A stretch of 64,000 nt of DNA. It comes from SP197 sp965242595 (GTDB taxonomy: Bacteria; Pseudomonadota; Alphaproteobacteria; SP197). Below are positions 29,170 to 38,087 of the stretch, piece after piece; position 1 is the first letter of the stretch, and each line of letters opens with the position of its first letter. Under the pieces are notes generated by a model. That model saw only the letters and a program-made list of their open reading frames with translations, was not told the origin of the DNA and did not search any database. The position numbers and the translations under genes are program-made. The stretch lies in assembly GCA_965242595.1 (NCBI GenBank), contig OZ251464.1, positions 2,480,001-2,544,000 on the forward strand, read 5' to 3'.

Positions 29170-30537
29170 CTGAGTGAGGGTGGGCCGCCCGGGCGCCGGA
29201 TTCGCACCGCCGCCGCAACCTTCCTCCTGACAACCGCTTTCGCGTTATCCCTCCCGGCCGCTGCCGGGGCAGAGGGCGATTCGCTCGTCCCGTCCCCGGC
29301 CTGGGAGTCGGCCGCCCTGGCCGGCGGGCTGGGGCTGGAAAGCTGCGCCCAGGCGCTGGCCGGGGCCGAGCGGCTGGCGGCGGCCGATTGCGCGGCCGAT
29401 CGGGCCTTTCAGCTGGCCCTGGGCCTGGCGCAAAGCCAGGGCCGGGCGCTGTTCGGCCACGGCTTCAGCCTCACCCATCGCATGTCGTTCTCGCCCTTCG
29501 GCGAAGGCCTGGCGGGCGATCTGGACCTGGTGGTGCCGCTGGCCTCCCCGGCCCTGGGCTTTGCCGCCGGCGCGGCCGACGCCCCCAGCGCCCCCAGCGC
29601 CATCTTCCTGCAGCAGGGCGTCACCCGCTGGACCGACGGCCACGGCTTTCGCCGCAACGATGCCCGCTATGGCGCCGCCTGGCGCTTTGCGCTTTCGGAT
29701 AGCGATGTGCTGGGCGTCTCGGCGCTGATGCAGGAGAACCTGGAGCGCGGCCATCGCCGCCTGGTGGCGGGCATCGATTACGACGGGCGCTGGGGCCATG
29801 GCTGGCTGCAACAGCTGACCCCCACCACCGGCTGGCTGGCGGGCCGCATCGGCTATCAGGAACGGGCGGTGGGCGGCACCCGGCTGGGGCTGGGCCTGGA
29901 CGTCACCGATACCGTCTCGCTGGAGGCCTCGCTTTCCCGCTGGCAGGACGATGGCGACGGCAAGCCGTTCATGGACGGTCGCCTGGGCGCATCCTGGCGC
30001 CCGCATCCCTGGCTGGGCCTGCGGGCGGGCTGGGGCGGCATCGGCCCGGCCGAGGATACCGGCGCGCTGCAAGTGACGCTGAATGTGCCGTTCGGCGGCC
30101 AGGCGCAGCGTCTGCCGCCCTGGCAGGGGCTGGGGGTGGCCGGCGGCGCGGCGCAGAACGCGCCCGATCTGTGGCGCCCGGTGGCGAATGTGGATCGCAT
30201 CCAGACCGTGGAGCGCATCCGCCCGGTGGCGGACCTGGTGGCATCCGGGCAGGTGGCGGTGCGATTCCTGCAAGAGACCGCCACCACCGGTGAGCGCATC
30301 GTGCTGGAGGTGACCTTCCCAGAGCCGGTGGTGGGCGATGTGCGGCTGGTGGCGCGTCTGGCGCCCGGCAGCGGCGACAACCCGGCCGTGGCGGGGGTGG
30401 ATTATGTGGACCAGCCCTACGAGATCACGGTGCCGGACGGCAGCGCCAGCGGACGGGTGGAGGTGCAGCTGCTGTTCAACCCCGATGTGGAAGCGGGCGG
30501 GCGCACGCTGGCCGTGAAGGCATCGCTGGCCGCGTGA
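29170..30537 (+). CDS. Inverse autotransporter (intimin/invasin-type beta-barrel) with a Calx-beta passenger; out of phase in this sequence
   Basis: The frame open after the TAG at 29143 encodes a positively charged n-region, a hydrophobic core FLLTTAFALSLPAAAGA and then a beta-barrel-like domain with inverse-autotransporter features: QQGVTRWTDGHGF, NDARYGAAWRF, RRLVAGIDYDGRWG and the LGASWRPHPWLGLRAGW strand. The last 90 residues resemble one Calx-beta domain (VDYVDQPYEITVPDGSASG), a short exported passenger. No ATG, GTG or TTG precedes the signal sequence in this frame; 29170 is only a CTG. ATG 29103 would supply a start if the C15 tract lost one base, adding an extended signal-peptide region like those of type V secreted proteins. 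An internal ATG at 29482 would omit the signal peptide. Confidence 0.8.
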   Translation: MSEGGPPGRRIRTAAATFLLTTAFALSLPAAAGAEGDSLVPSPAWESAALAGGLGLESCAQALAGAERLAAADCAADRAFQLALGLAQSQGRALFGHGFSLTHRMSFSPFGEGLAGDLDLVVPLASPALGFAAGAADAPSAPSAIFLQQGVTRWTDGHGFRRNDARYGAAWRFALSDSDVLGVSALMQENLERGHRRLVAGIDYDGRWGHGWLQQLTPTTGWLAGRIGYQERAVGGTRLGLGLDVTDTVSLEASLSRWQDDGDGKPFMDGRLGASWRPHPWLGLRAGWGGIGPAEDTGALQVTLNVPFGGQAQRLPPWQGLGVAGGAAQNAPDLWRPVANVDRIQTVERIRPVADLVASGQVAVRFLQETATTGERIVLEVTFPEPVVGDVRLVARLAPGSGDNPAVAGVDYVDQPYEITVPDGSASGRVEVQLLFNPDVEAGGRTLAVKASLAA

Positions 30538-30632
30538 CCGCCAGATAACGCCCAGATCACGCCGACAACCCAGGTTTGGGAACGCGCAACAGAACATCCC
30601 CCCGCAAGGCGGGGGCAGTGGAGACAGAAGCC

Positions 30633-31772
30633 ATGACCGACCGCATCGCCAGGACATTTTCGCTCGCCGCCCTTTGTATCGCCATCGGCCTGGGGCTGAC
30701 GGCCTGTGGCGGCGGCGGTGGCGGTGGCACAACGCCTGCCGCCAAGCCCACGCCCACGCCCACTCCTAGCATCCCTGGCGGCGAGACGAGGGTGATGCCG
30801 GCGCCGGATCATCCCAATACCCTGGGCGAGGCGCTGGCGATCAGGGCCGGGCAGGCGATCGACGGCAGCATCGCTTCGGCAGACGACAGGGATTTCTTCC
30901 GGCTGCCGCTTAGCGAGCCCAGCAGGGTGACGTTCTGGGCGACCGGAGAGGCGGATACCGTGATCGCGCTGCTGGACGGGGACGGCAACGAGCTTGCCAC
31001 GACGGGCGCAGCACCGGCATCGATCAGCGCGGCCGGCGGCGGCGGCAGCGTGGCCGCCAGCGAGGGCAGGGTGAGCGTGAAGACGGGGGCGGAACAGGTG
31101 ATCGCCCGGGTGAGCGGCAAGCAGGGCGGCAGCACCGGTGGCTACAGGCTGCATAACCAGTCGGCGAAGAATCGGGCGCCCAGGGTCAGCGGGACTATCG
31201 CGCCGCTGGACGTGCCAGCCGGCCGGACGGTGACTGTCTCGCTTGCGAACGCCTTCACAGACCCGGACGGCGACAAGCTTACATACACCGCAAGCGCGCC
31301 AAGGGGAATTCTGACCGTTCGTGTGGAAGGATCGATCCTGAATGTCGCGCGCAACGACAATGCGGAGCCTGGCCCGGTGAAGATCGTGATTACCGCCACA
31401 GATCCTTTCGGCCTGAACTTGTCTCGGGACTTCACCGCCACGATCCCCGGAACCCAGACGGTTACCGTCGACGCGTGCATTAATGCCGCTCGTGGCCGCT
31501 CTTCTAAATGTCCAAGACCAGGTTATTATGATCATCGTGTTGCCTTCACAAACTCCTGCACTCAGAGAGTGGATGTCGTGTGGGGTTGGTATTACGACAT
31601 AGGCAGCGGAACCCGATGGTCCGACAGTGACAGAGAGATTGGGCCTGGGAGTACATCTACTGTCACTTCGGCCTGTTCCACCACTTCGCAACCACGTTTC
31701 AGATACTGTGCTTATGTCCCCGGTTCCAGTTCCCGTTGCTACGGCGATGACCCACAGTGGAAAAATCTGTGA
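30633..31772 (+). CDS. Secreted lipoprotein with PPC-like and Ig/cadherin-like domains
   Basis: A 379-residue lipoprotein: signal peptide with lipobox L-T-A-C followed by a Gly stretch and a Pro/Thr linker. Residues about 50-160 resemble a bacterial pre-peptidase C-terminal (PPC) domain (DDRDFFRLPLSEPSRVTFWA), and about 175-280 a cadherin/Ig-like domain with FTDPDGDKLTYTASA. The last 95 residues are Cys-rich, AT-richer in codons and not recognised. The ATG at 30633 was preferred to 30576 because it starts the signal peptide. It lies 95 bases after the autotransporter and may be co-expressed with it as part of a surface-adhesion locus. Confidence 0.85.
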   Translation: MTDRIARTFSLAALCIAIGLGLTACGGGGGGGTTPAAKPTPTPTPSIPGGETRVMPAPDHPNTLGEALAIRAGQAIDGSIASADDRDFFRLPLSEPSRVTFWATGEADTVIALLDGDGNELATTGAAPASISAAGGGGSVAASEGRVSVKTGAEQVIARVSGKQGGSTGGYRLHNQSAKNRAPRVSGTIAPLDVPAGRTVTVSLANAFTDPDGDKLTYTASAPRGILTVRVEGSILNVARNDNAEPGPVKIVITATDPFGLNLSRDFTATIPGTQTVTVDACINAARGRSSKCPRPGYYDHRVAFTNSCTQRVDVVWGWYYDIGSGTRWSDSDREIGPGSTSTVTSACSTTSQPRFRYCAYVPGSSSRCYGDDPQWKNL

Positions 31773-31788
31773 ATGGGAGTGAGCAACC

Positions 31789-31962
31789 ATGAACCGCGAC
31801 GAACAGGGCAGACCGGCAAGCAACCGCAAAGAGGATTCGGGAACGAGGTGGCCGTGGTGGGGGCAGTGCCTGCTTGCCGTGATCGCGCTGGTGGCTGCCA
31901 GCGGGCTGCTGAACTGCCTGGAGAAAAACTCGAATGATGGAGAACTCTGGCAGGCGGTGTAG
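31789..31962 (+). CDS. 57-residue single-span membrane protein
   Basis: A small ORF with GGAG eight bases before ATG 31789, a charged N-terminus MNRDEQGRPASNRKED and one membrane helix around WWGQCLLAVIALVAASGLL. It follows the lipoprotein gene by 16 bases. No family is recognisable. A GTG overlapping its stop (31962) opens another frame of 73 codons that I do not call because it runs into the next gene. Confidence 0.6.
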   Translation: MNRDEQGRPASNRKEDSGTRWPWWGQCLLAVIALVAASGLLNCLEKNSNDGELWQAV

Positions 31963-32070
31963 TGAGCAGAAAGCGCCGCTGGAGAGCAGAACACGCTGGT
32001 CGCGGCCTTGGCCGTTGGCGGGCGTCCAAACCGAAACCCGACGAACCCGACACGTCGACAGGAGAAAATC

Positions 32071-32583
32071 ATGAGCGACGAGACAACGAAAGTTTGTTTC
32101 CTGAGTCTGCGTGCGACTCTATTGTGGGGTGCTGTGGGTGGGCTATTTTATGTAGCCAGCCACTACGGCTTTATGGACTATGAGAGAGTCCACCAGGTTG
32201 TTGTGAGCAGTGAGGAGGCTATAACAAGCACAAAACAGTTAACGCCGCCTATAACGATGGGCGTTATTGTTTTGATTTCGGTGCTTGTTGGTGCTGCCTG
32301 GGCACGTGTCCATGCGCCTATTCGATCCATATCTCTGGCATTCCAGCTGGGATTCATCGCGCCCATTGTCTTGGGAGCGGCGGTTACGACGGCCGCGCAG
32401 GAAACGAAGGCGGGAGATGAGACATTGTCTGGCGCCTTTCCCGACCTGGCAATCTCATCCGCATATGCCGGCGATGCGTCGGATTCCCTGATCGTGTATC
32501 AAAACTCAGGGGACGAACAGGAGAGCGATGGGGATAGCGTTCTCGATTGTGTTATCAGCACGCTAGCCTTGGAACCTTGCTAG
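32071..32583 (+). CDS. 170-residue hypothetical membrane protein
   Basis: Preceded by a strong AGGAGAAAATC site at ATG 32071. Membrane segments are likely near residues 14-32 (LLWGAVGGLFYVASHYG), 60-78 (TMGVIVLISVLVGAAWA) and 88-107. The C-terminal 60 residues are acidic and probably extracytoplasmic. Codon usage is AT-richer than the flanking formate dehydrogenase genes. I recognise no family. It is the last gene of the surface locus that starts with the inverse autotransporter. Confidence 0.7.
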   Translation: MSDETTKVCFLSLRATLLWGAVGGLFYVASHYGFMDYERVHQVVVSSEEAITSTKQLTPPITMGVIVLISVLVGAAWARVHAPIRSISLAFQLGFIAPIVLGAAVTTAAQETKAGDETLSGAFPDLAISSAYAGDASDSLIVYQNSGDEQESDGDSVLDCVISTLALEPC

Positions 32584-32739
32584 GCACATAACGGGCCGGG
32601 AGCCGCCGCTCGCCACCACCCTGCCGGGAAAGGGCGCCAGCGCTTCGCGACGCCCACCGCCCGGCAGCCGAAGATCAGGGAATAAGCTCGGCCGCCGCCA
32701 CCGCATCGCGCACCGCCTGCGCGCGCGCCCCGGCCCCCT

Positions 32740-32760
32740 GTCACGCCCGCCGGGCGTGAC
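32740..32760. promoter_or_regulatory. Palindrome upstream of the formate dehydrogenase operon
   Basis: GTCACGCCCG and CGGGCGTGAC flank a single C, giving a nearly perfect 21-base palindrome 60 bases before the fdhB-type start. TTT follows it, so a weak terminator for the upstream gene is an alternative to an operator. Confidence 0.4.
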
Positions 32761-32819
32761 TTTCGCCCCGTCATCGGGCATGGTCCGCCCGTTTTCCCAC
32801 CCGCCCGGCGAGGATACAG

Positions 32820-34514
32820 GTGACCGCCCCGCACGATTCACGCCCTTCCCCCGGCGGCCCCAGGCGCAGGGCGCGCCCCGCCGCCAGGGGCCGCCAGGCG
32901 GATGCCGCCGCCCTGGACGAGATCGCCGCCCTGCTGGGCCCGCGCCCACGCCGGCGCGACCTGCTGATCGAGCATCTGCACCTGATCCAGGATCGCTATC
33001 GCCACATTTCGGCCCGCCATCTCTGCGCCCTGGCCGAACTGATGCGCCTGCCCATGGCCGAAGCCTATGAGGTGGCCACCTTCTACCACCATTTCGACGT
33101 GGTGGGGGAAGGCGAAACACCGCCCGCCGCCATCGCGCTGCGGGTGTGCGAAAGCCTGCCCTGCCGCCTGGCCGGCTGCGAGGCGCTGATCGCTGCCCTG
33201 GCAGGCCGGCTGGGGCCAGAGGTGCGCATCGTGAGGGCGCCCTGCATGGGCCGCTGCGAACAGGCGCCGGCGGCCAAGGCGGGCATGAACGACATCGGCC
33301 ACGCCAGCGCCGAAGGCGTGGCGGCCGCCATCGCCGCCGGCGAGCTGGAGGCCAGGGCGCCGGATTACCGCGATTTCAACGCCTATAGCGCCGCCGGCGG
33401 CTATCGCCAGCTGCGCCGGGTGCTGGCCGGCGAGCTGAGCCGCGAACGGCTGATCCAGACCATGGAGGATTCCAGCCTGCGCGGCCTGGGCGGGGCCGGC
33501 TTTCCCGCCGGGCGCAAATGGCGCTTTGTGCTGATGGAGCCGGCGCCGCGGCTGATGGCGGTGAACGCCGACGAAGGCGAGGTGGGCACCTTCAAAGACC
33601 GCCACTATCTGGAGCGCGACCCCCATCGTTTCCTGGAAGGCATGCTGATCGCCGCCTGGGCGGTGGAGGCGCGCGAAGTCTATATCTATCTGCGCGACGA
33701 ATACCCGGCCCTGCGCGCCGTGCTGGAGGCGGAAATTGCCCACCTGGCCCACCTGGCCCCCCTGGGCGCGCCCGCCGCCATCCATCTGCGGCGCGGGGCC
33801 GGCGCCTATATCTGCGGCGAGGAATCGGCGATGATCGAATCCATCGAGGGCAAGCGCGGCCTGCCCCGCCACCGCCCGCCCTTCGTTGCCAAAGTGGGCC
33901 TGTTCGGGCGCCCCACCCTGGTCCACAACGTGGAAACCCTCTATTGGGTGCCGGAGATCCTGGAACGCGGCGCCGCCTGGTTCACCGGCCATGGCCGCCA
34001 CGGGCGCCAGGGCTTGCGCAGCTTTTCGGTTTCGGGGCGGGTGAAGCGCCCGGGGGTGAAGCTGGCCCCGGCCGGCATCACCGCGCGCGAGCTGATCGAC
34101 GAACATTGCGGCGGCATGCAGGATGGCCACCGTTTCAAGGCCTATCTGCCGGGCGGGGCCTCCGGCGGCATCCTGCCGGCGTCGCTGGGCGATGTGCCGC
34201 TGGATTTCGACACCATCCAGCCCCATGGCGGCTTCATCGGCTCGGCGGCGGTGATCGTGCTCTCGCACCAAGACAGCGCCGCCGATGCCGCGCTCAGCCT
34301 GATGAAGTTCTTCGAAGACGAAAGCTGCGGCCAATGCACGCCCTGCCGGGCCGGGTGCGAAAAGGCGGCCCGGCTGATGGCCGGCCCCTGGAACGGCCCG
34401 CTGCTGGAGGAGCTCTCCCGCACCATGGTCGATGCCTCGATCTGCGGCCTGGGCCAGGCGGCGCCCAATCCGGTGCTGACCGCGCTGAAATACTTCCCGG
34501 AGGACGTATCGTGA
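32820..34514 (+). CDS. NAD-linked formate dehydrogenase, fused NuoE/NuoF-type beta subunit
   Basis: A 564-residue diaphorase subunit. The N-terminal part (about 30-180) is a NuoE-like [2Fe-2S] domain with Cys in CESLPCRLAGC and APCMGRC; the rest is NuoF-like, with GLGGAGFPAGRKW for FMN/NADH, GAYICGEESAMIESIEGKRG, and the [4Fe-4S] motif ESCGQCTPCRAGC. It would carry electrons from the formate site to NAD. The start is GTG 32820 with GAGGA before it. In Rhodobacter-type enzymes these are two subunits (FdsG, FdsB); the fusion resembles Methylobacterium Fdh1B. The stop overlaps the alpha-subunit GTG start (GTGA). Confidence 0.93.
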   Translation: MTAPHDSRPSPGGPRRRARPAARGRQADAAALDEIAALLGPRPRRRDLLIEHLHLIQDRYRHISARHLCALAELMRLPMAEAYEVATFYHHFDVVGEGETPPAAIALRVCESLPCRLAGCEALIAALAGRLGPEVRIVRAPCMGRCEQAPAAKAGMNDIGHASAEGVAAAIAAGELEARAPDYRDFNAYSAAGGYRQLRRVLAGELSRERLIQTMEDSSLRGLGGAGFPAGRKWRFVLMEPAPRLMAVNADEGEVGTFKDRHYLERDPHRFLEGMLIAAWAVEAREVYIYLRDEYPALRAVLEAEIAHLAHLAPLGAPAAIHLRRGAGAYICGEESAMIESIEGKRGLPRHRPPFVAKVGLFGRPTLVHNVETLYWVPEILERGAAWFTGHGRHGRQGLRSFSVSGRVKRPGVKLAPAGITARELIDEHCGGMQDGHRFKAYLPGGASGGILPASLGDVPLDFDTIQPHGGFIGSAAVIVLSHQDSAADAALSLMKFFEDESCGQCTPCRAGCEKAARLMAGPWNGPLLEELSRTMVDASICGLGQAAPNPVLTALKYFPEDVS

Positions 34515-37288
34515 GCGAAAGCGTCGATTTCACGCTGGACGGCAAGGCCATCCGCGCCCGCCAGGGCGAAACCATCTGGCAGGCCGCCAGGCGCCATGGC
34601 TGCCACATCCCCCATCTCTGCCACACCGAAATGCAGGATTACCGCCCGGACGGCAATTGCCGCCTGTGCATGGTGGAGATCGAGGGCGAGCGCACCCTGG
34701 CCGCCTCCTGCATCCGCCAGCCCGCCCCGGGCATGGCGGTTGCCACCGCGTCCGGGCGCGCCCGCGAAGCCCGCGCCATGGTGATGGAGCTGCTGCTGGC
34801 CGACCAGCCGCCCCGGCACAAGGCCCATGACAGCGCGTCGGAGCTGTGGTCCTGGGCCCGGGCCATGGGCGTGGCCGCCTCGCGCTTTCCCGCCCGCCCG
34901 GCGCCGGAGGCCGACCGCAGCCACCCGGCCATGGCCGTGCAGCTGGACGCCTGCATCCACTGCAACCGCTGTGTGCGCGCCTGCCGCGAGGTTCAGGTCA
35001 ACGATGTCATCGGCATGGCCCATCGCGGCGCCCATGCCAAAATCGTGTTCGATTTCGACGATCCCATGGGCCAGTCCACCTGCGTGGCGTGCGGCGAATG
35101 CGTGCAATCCTGCCCCACCGGCGCCCTGATGGAGGCCTCGCTGGTGGGCGAAGACGGCGTCGGCGCCCCCCAGCCGGCCCGGGAGGTGGACAGCGTCTGC
35201 CCCTATTGCGGCGTCGGCTGCCAGCTGACCTACCAGGTCGAAGATGACCGCATCGTCGCCGTCAAGGGCAGGGAGGGGCCGGCCAATCGCGGGCGCCTGT
35301 GCGTGAAGGGCCGCTTCGGCTTCGATTACATCGCCCATCCCCAGCGCCTCACCCGGCCGCTGATCCGCCGCGCCGACGCGCCCAAGGGCGCCGATATCCG
35401 GGTGGATGCCGCCGATCCCTCCAGCCATTTCCGCCAGGCCAGCTGGGACGAGGCGCTGGCCGCTGCCGCCGCCGGCCTGGTCGCCATCCGCGATCGCCAT
35501 GGCAGCGACGCGCTGGCCGGCTTCGGCTCTGCCAAGGGGTCGAACGAGGAGGCCTATCTGTTTCAGAAGCTGGTGCGCACCGGTTTCGGCACCAACAATG
35601 TCGATCACTGCACCAGGCTGTGCCACGCCAGTTCGGTGGCGGCGCTGATGGAGACCATCGGTTCGGGCGCCGTCACCGCCCCCTTCACCGAGGCGCTGAA
35701 GGCCGATTGCTTCATCGTCATCGGCGCCAATCCGGTGGAAAACCACCCGGTGGCGGCCACCTTCTTCAAAAACGCGGTCAAGCGCGGCGCCAGGCTGATC
35801 GTGATGGACCCGCGCGGCCAGGCGCTGGCCCGCCACGCCACCCACATGCTGCAATTCAAGCCCGGCAGCGATGTCGCCATGCTGAACGCGCTGATGCATG
35901 TCATCGTCGAGGAAGGGCTCTACGACCGCCAGTATGTCCAGGCCATGACCGAGGGCTTCGAGGCGCTGAAGGCCCATCTCGCCGCCTTCTCGCCCGACGC
36001 CATGGCCGAGGTCTGCGGCATCCCGGCCGCCACCCTGCGCCAGGTGGCCAGACTTTATGCCGGGGCCGAGCGGGCCATGGTGTTCTGGGGCATGGGCATC
36101 AGCCAGCACATCCACGGCACCGACAACGCCCGCTGCCTGATCGCCCTGGCGCTGATGACCGGGCAGACCGGGCGCGAGGGCACCGGGCTGCACCCGCTGC
36201 GCGGCCAGAACAACGTCCAGGGCGCCTCCGATGCCGGCCTCATCCCCATGGTGTTCCCCGATTACAAGCCGGTGGACGGCCCCGGCAACGCGGACCGCTT
36301 CTCCCGGCTGTGGGGCCATGAGCTGGACGACAGGCCGGGCCTGACCGTGGTGGAGATCATGGACGCCATCCATGCCGGCCGGGTGCGCGGCATGTACATC
36401 ATGGGCGAGAACCCGGCCATGTCGGACCCCAACCTGCACCATGCCCGCCAGGCGCTGGCCGGGCTGGATCACCTGGTGGTGCAAGACCTGTTCCTGACCG
36501 AGACCGCCATGCACGCCGATGTGGTGCTGCCCGCCAGCGCCTGGCCGGAAAAGGACGGCACCGTCACCAACACCAACCGCCAGGTCCAGCGCGGACGCCA
36601 GGCGGTGCTGCCGCCGGGCGAGGCGCGCCAGGATTGGCAGATCGTCCAGCAGCTCGCCCGCGCCATGGGGCTGGATTGGAACTATGGCTCCGTCGCCGAG
36701 GTGTTCGAGGAAATGCGGGGCACCATGGCGTCGATCGCCGGCATCTCCTGGCAGCGGGTCAGCCGCGAAGGGGCGGTGATCTATCCCTGCCGTTCCGAGG
36801 ACGACCCCGGCCAGGCCATCGTCTTCAGCGAGGAGTTCCCCACCCCTTCGGGGCGCGGGCGCCTGGTGCCGGCCGCCATCGTCCCGCCCGACGAAATGCC
36901 CGATGGCGATTTTCCCATGGTGCTCACCACCGGGCGCCTGCTGGAACATTGGCACACCGGGGCCATGACGCGCCGGGCCACCCTGCTGGATTCGCTGGAG
37001 CCGGAGGCCATCGCCACCCTGGCGCCGGTGGATCTGGAACGGCTGGGCATCGCGCCGGGCGACGGCATCGTGATCGAAAGCCGGCGCGGAACCATCCAGG
37101 CCCGGGCCCGGATCGATTCCGGCATCCAGCCCGGCATGGTGTTCGTGCCGTTCTGCTTCGTGGAGGCGGCCGCCAACCTGCTCACCAACCCGGCCCTGGA
37201 CCCGGACGGCAAAATCCCGGAGTTCAAGTTCTGCGCCGTGCGCTGTCGCCCCGCCCACGCGCCCGCCCATGGCCCAGGCGCAGCCTGA
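34511..37288 (+). CDS. NAD-linked formate dehydrogenase, catalytic alpha subunit (Mo/W-bis-MGD)
   Basis: A 925-residue catalytic subunit that oxidises formate to CO2. From the N-terminus: a NuoG-like [2Fe-2S] domain (GNCRLCMVEI), a two-[4Fe-4S] ferredoxin region (HCNRCVRACREVQ and CVACGECVQSCP), a further cluster motif CPYCGVGC, then the molybdopterin domain with the active-site Cys in DHCTRLCHASSV and the C-terminal guanine-dinucleotide-binding domain. It starts at GTG 34511 overlapping the beta-subunit stop. FdhD and MobA, needed for its cofactor, are encoded 6-7 kb downstream. Whether the metal is Mo or W cannot be told. Confidence 0.95.
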   Translation: MSESVDFTLDGKAIRARQGETIWQAARRHGCHIPHLCHTEMQDYRPDGNCRLCMVEIEGERTLAASCIRQPAPGMAVATASGRAREARAMVMELLLADQPPRHKAHDSASELWSWARAMGVAASRFPARPAPEADRSHPAMAVQLDACIHCNRCVRACREVQVNDVIGMAHRGAHAKIVFDFDDPMGQSTCVACGECVQSCPTGALMEASLVGEDGVGAPQPAREVDSVCPYCGVGCQLTYQVEDDRIVAVKGREGPANRGRLCVKGRFGFDYIAHPQRLTRPLIRRADAPKGADIRVDAADPSSHFRQASWDEALAAAAAGLVAIRDRHGSDALAGFGSAKGSNEEAYLFQKLVRTGFGTNNVDHCTRLCHASSVAALMETIGSGAVTAPFTEALKADCFIVIGANPVENHPVAATFFKNAVKRGARLIVMDPRGQALARHATHMLQFKPGSDVAMLNALMHVIVEEGLYDRQYVQAMTEGFEALKAHLAAFSPDAMAEVCGIPAATLRQVARLYAGAERAMVFWGMGISQHIHGTDNARCLIALALMTGQTGREGTGLHPLRGQNNVQGASDAGLIPMVFPDYKPVDGPGNADRFSRLWGHELDDRPGLTVVEIMDAIHAGRVRGMYIMGENPAMSDPNLHHARQALAGLDHLVVQDLFLTETAMHADVVLPASAWPEKDGTVTNTNRQVQRGRQAVLPPGEARQDWQIVQQLARAMGLDWNYGSVAEVFEEMRGTMASIAGISWQRVSREGAVIYPCRSEDDPGQAIVFSEEFPTPSGRGRLVPAAIVPPDEMPDGDFPMVLTTGRLLEHWHTGAMTRRATLLDSLEPEAIATLAPVDLERLGIAPGDGIVIESRRGTIQARARIDSGIQPGMVFVPFCFVEAAANLLTNPALDPDGKIPEFKFCAVRCRPAHAPAHGPGAA

Positions 37289-38087
37289 ACCGCGCCAGGC
37301 CGGCCCCGGCCATATCTGGCACCGGCGCTGGCCCGATCCCGGCGCCATCTTCGACGGCCTGGCCGAAGGCTATCATCGCTACCGCCCCCGCTATGCGGCG
37401 GCGGCGCTGGCGCGGATCGCCGCCTGTGCCGGCCCCGTCCGCCGCTTCGCCGATATCGCCAGCGGCACCGGCATCCTCACCCGCGCTCTGGCGCAAGCCT
37501 TCCCCCAGGCGCTGGCGATCGGTGTCGAGCCCGGGCGCGATATGCTGGCATCTGCGTCCAGATATGACGCATATCGCGGTGGCGTGCTGTGGCTGGGCGG
37601 GCGCGCCGAGGCGCTGCCGCTGGCCGATGACAGCCTCGATCTTCTCGCCGCAGGCCAGGCGCTGCACTGGTTCAACCGCCCCGCCTTCTACCGGGAATGC
37701 CGCCGCGTGCTGCGCCCTTCGGGCGTGCTGGCGGTGCTTTACAACAACCGCATCCCCGGCTCGCCCATGGCCCAGGCCCATGAGGCGACGCTGGAGCGTC
37801 TCGCGCCCGGCTATTGGCGCGGCTATCGCGATTTCGACGCCAGGGCCGAGCTGGAAGCCTGCGCCGGCAACGCGGAACGCCACCGCGACCGCTGGTGCTG
37901 GCGGCTCGCCAGCGCCGATTTCATCGGCTATGTCCGCTCCACCTCCCACTACAAGGCCGCGCTGGCCAGCCGCCCGGAAGGCCAGCTGCTGCAGGCGCTG
38001 GACGACGCCATCGCGCCCCTGGCCGACGAACACGGCATGGTGGCCGTGCCCTATGAAACGGTGCTGACCCTGGCGCGCTTCGCCTGA
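37269..38087 (+). CDS. Class I SAM-dependent methyltransferase
   Basis: A 272-residue methyltransferase of the UbiE/Methyltransf_11 type. The SAM-binding GTGILTRALAQAF segment with a preceding acidic residue (ADIASGTG) and the post-motif LLAAGQALHWFN are seen. It overlaps the formate dehydrogenase alpha-subunit 3' end by 20 bases, so it is probably in the same transcript, although no functional link is known. The substrate is unknown; the ALHWF segment is common in small-molecule methyltransferases related to trans-aconitate methyltransferase. Confidence 0.88.
   Translation: MAQAQPEPRQAGPGHIWHRRWPDPGAIFDGLAEGYHRYRPRYAAAALARIAACAGPVRRFADIASGTGILTRALAQAFPQALAIGVEPGRDMLASASRYDAYRGGVLWLGGRAEALPLADDSLDLLAAGQALHWFNRPAFYRECRRVLRPSGVLAVLYNNRIPGSPMAQAHEATLERLAPGYWRGYRDFDARAELEACAGNAERHRDRWCWRLASADFIGYVRSTSHYKAALASRPEGQLLQALDDAIAPLADEHGMVAVPYETVLTLARFA

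Noticed and set aside
31962..32183. 73-codon ORF from a GTG overlapping the stop of the 57-residue protein
   Set aside because: It overlaps the better supported gene at 32071 by more than 100 bases and has no recognisable features.
32740..32760. Molybdenum-cofactor riboswitch upstream of the formate dehydrogenase genes
   Set aside because: Only a simple palindrome is present; the multi-stem structure of the moco motif could not be drawn.
32563..33120. Minus-strand ORFs upstream of the formate dehydrogenase
   Set aside because: Arg/Gly-rich shadows overlapping the start of the beta-subunit gene, without a ribosome binding site.
34142..37348. 1068-codon ORF antisense to the formate dehydrogenase alpha subunit
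   Set aside because: Same reason; the His/Gly-rich translation is typical of the antisense of high-GC coding DNA.
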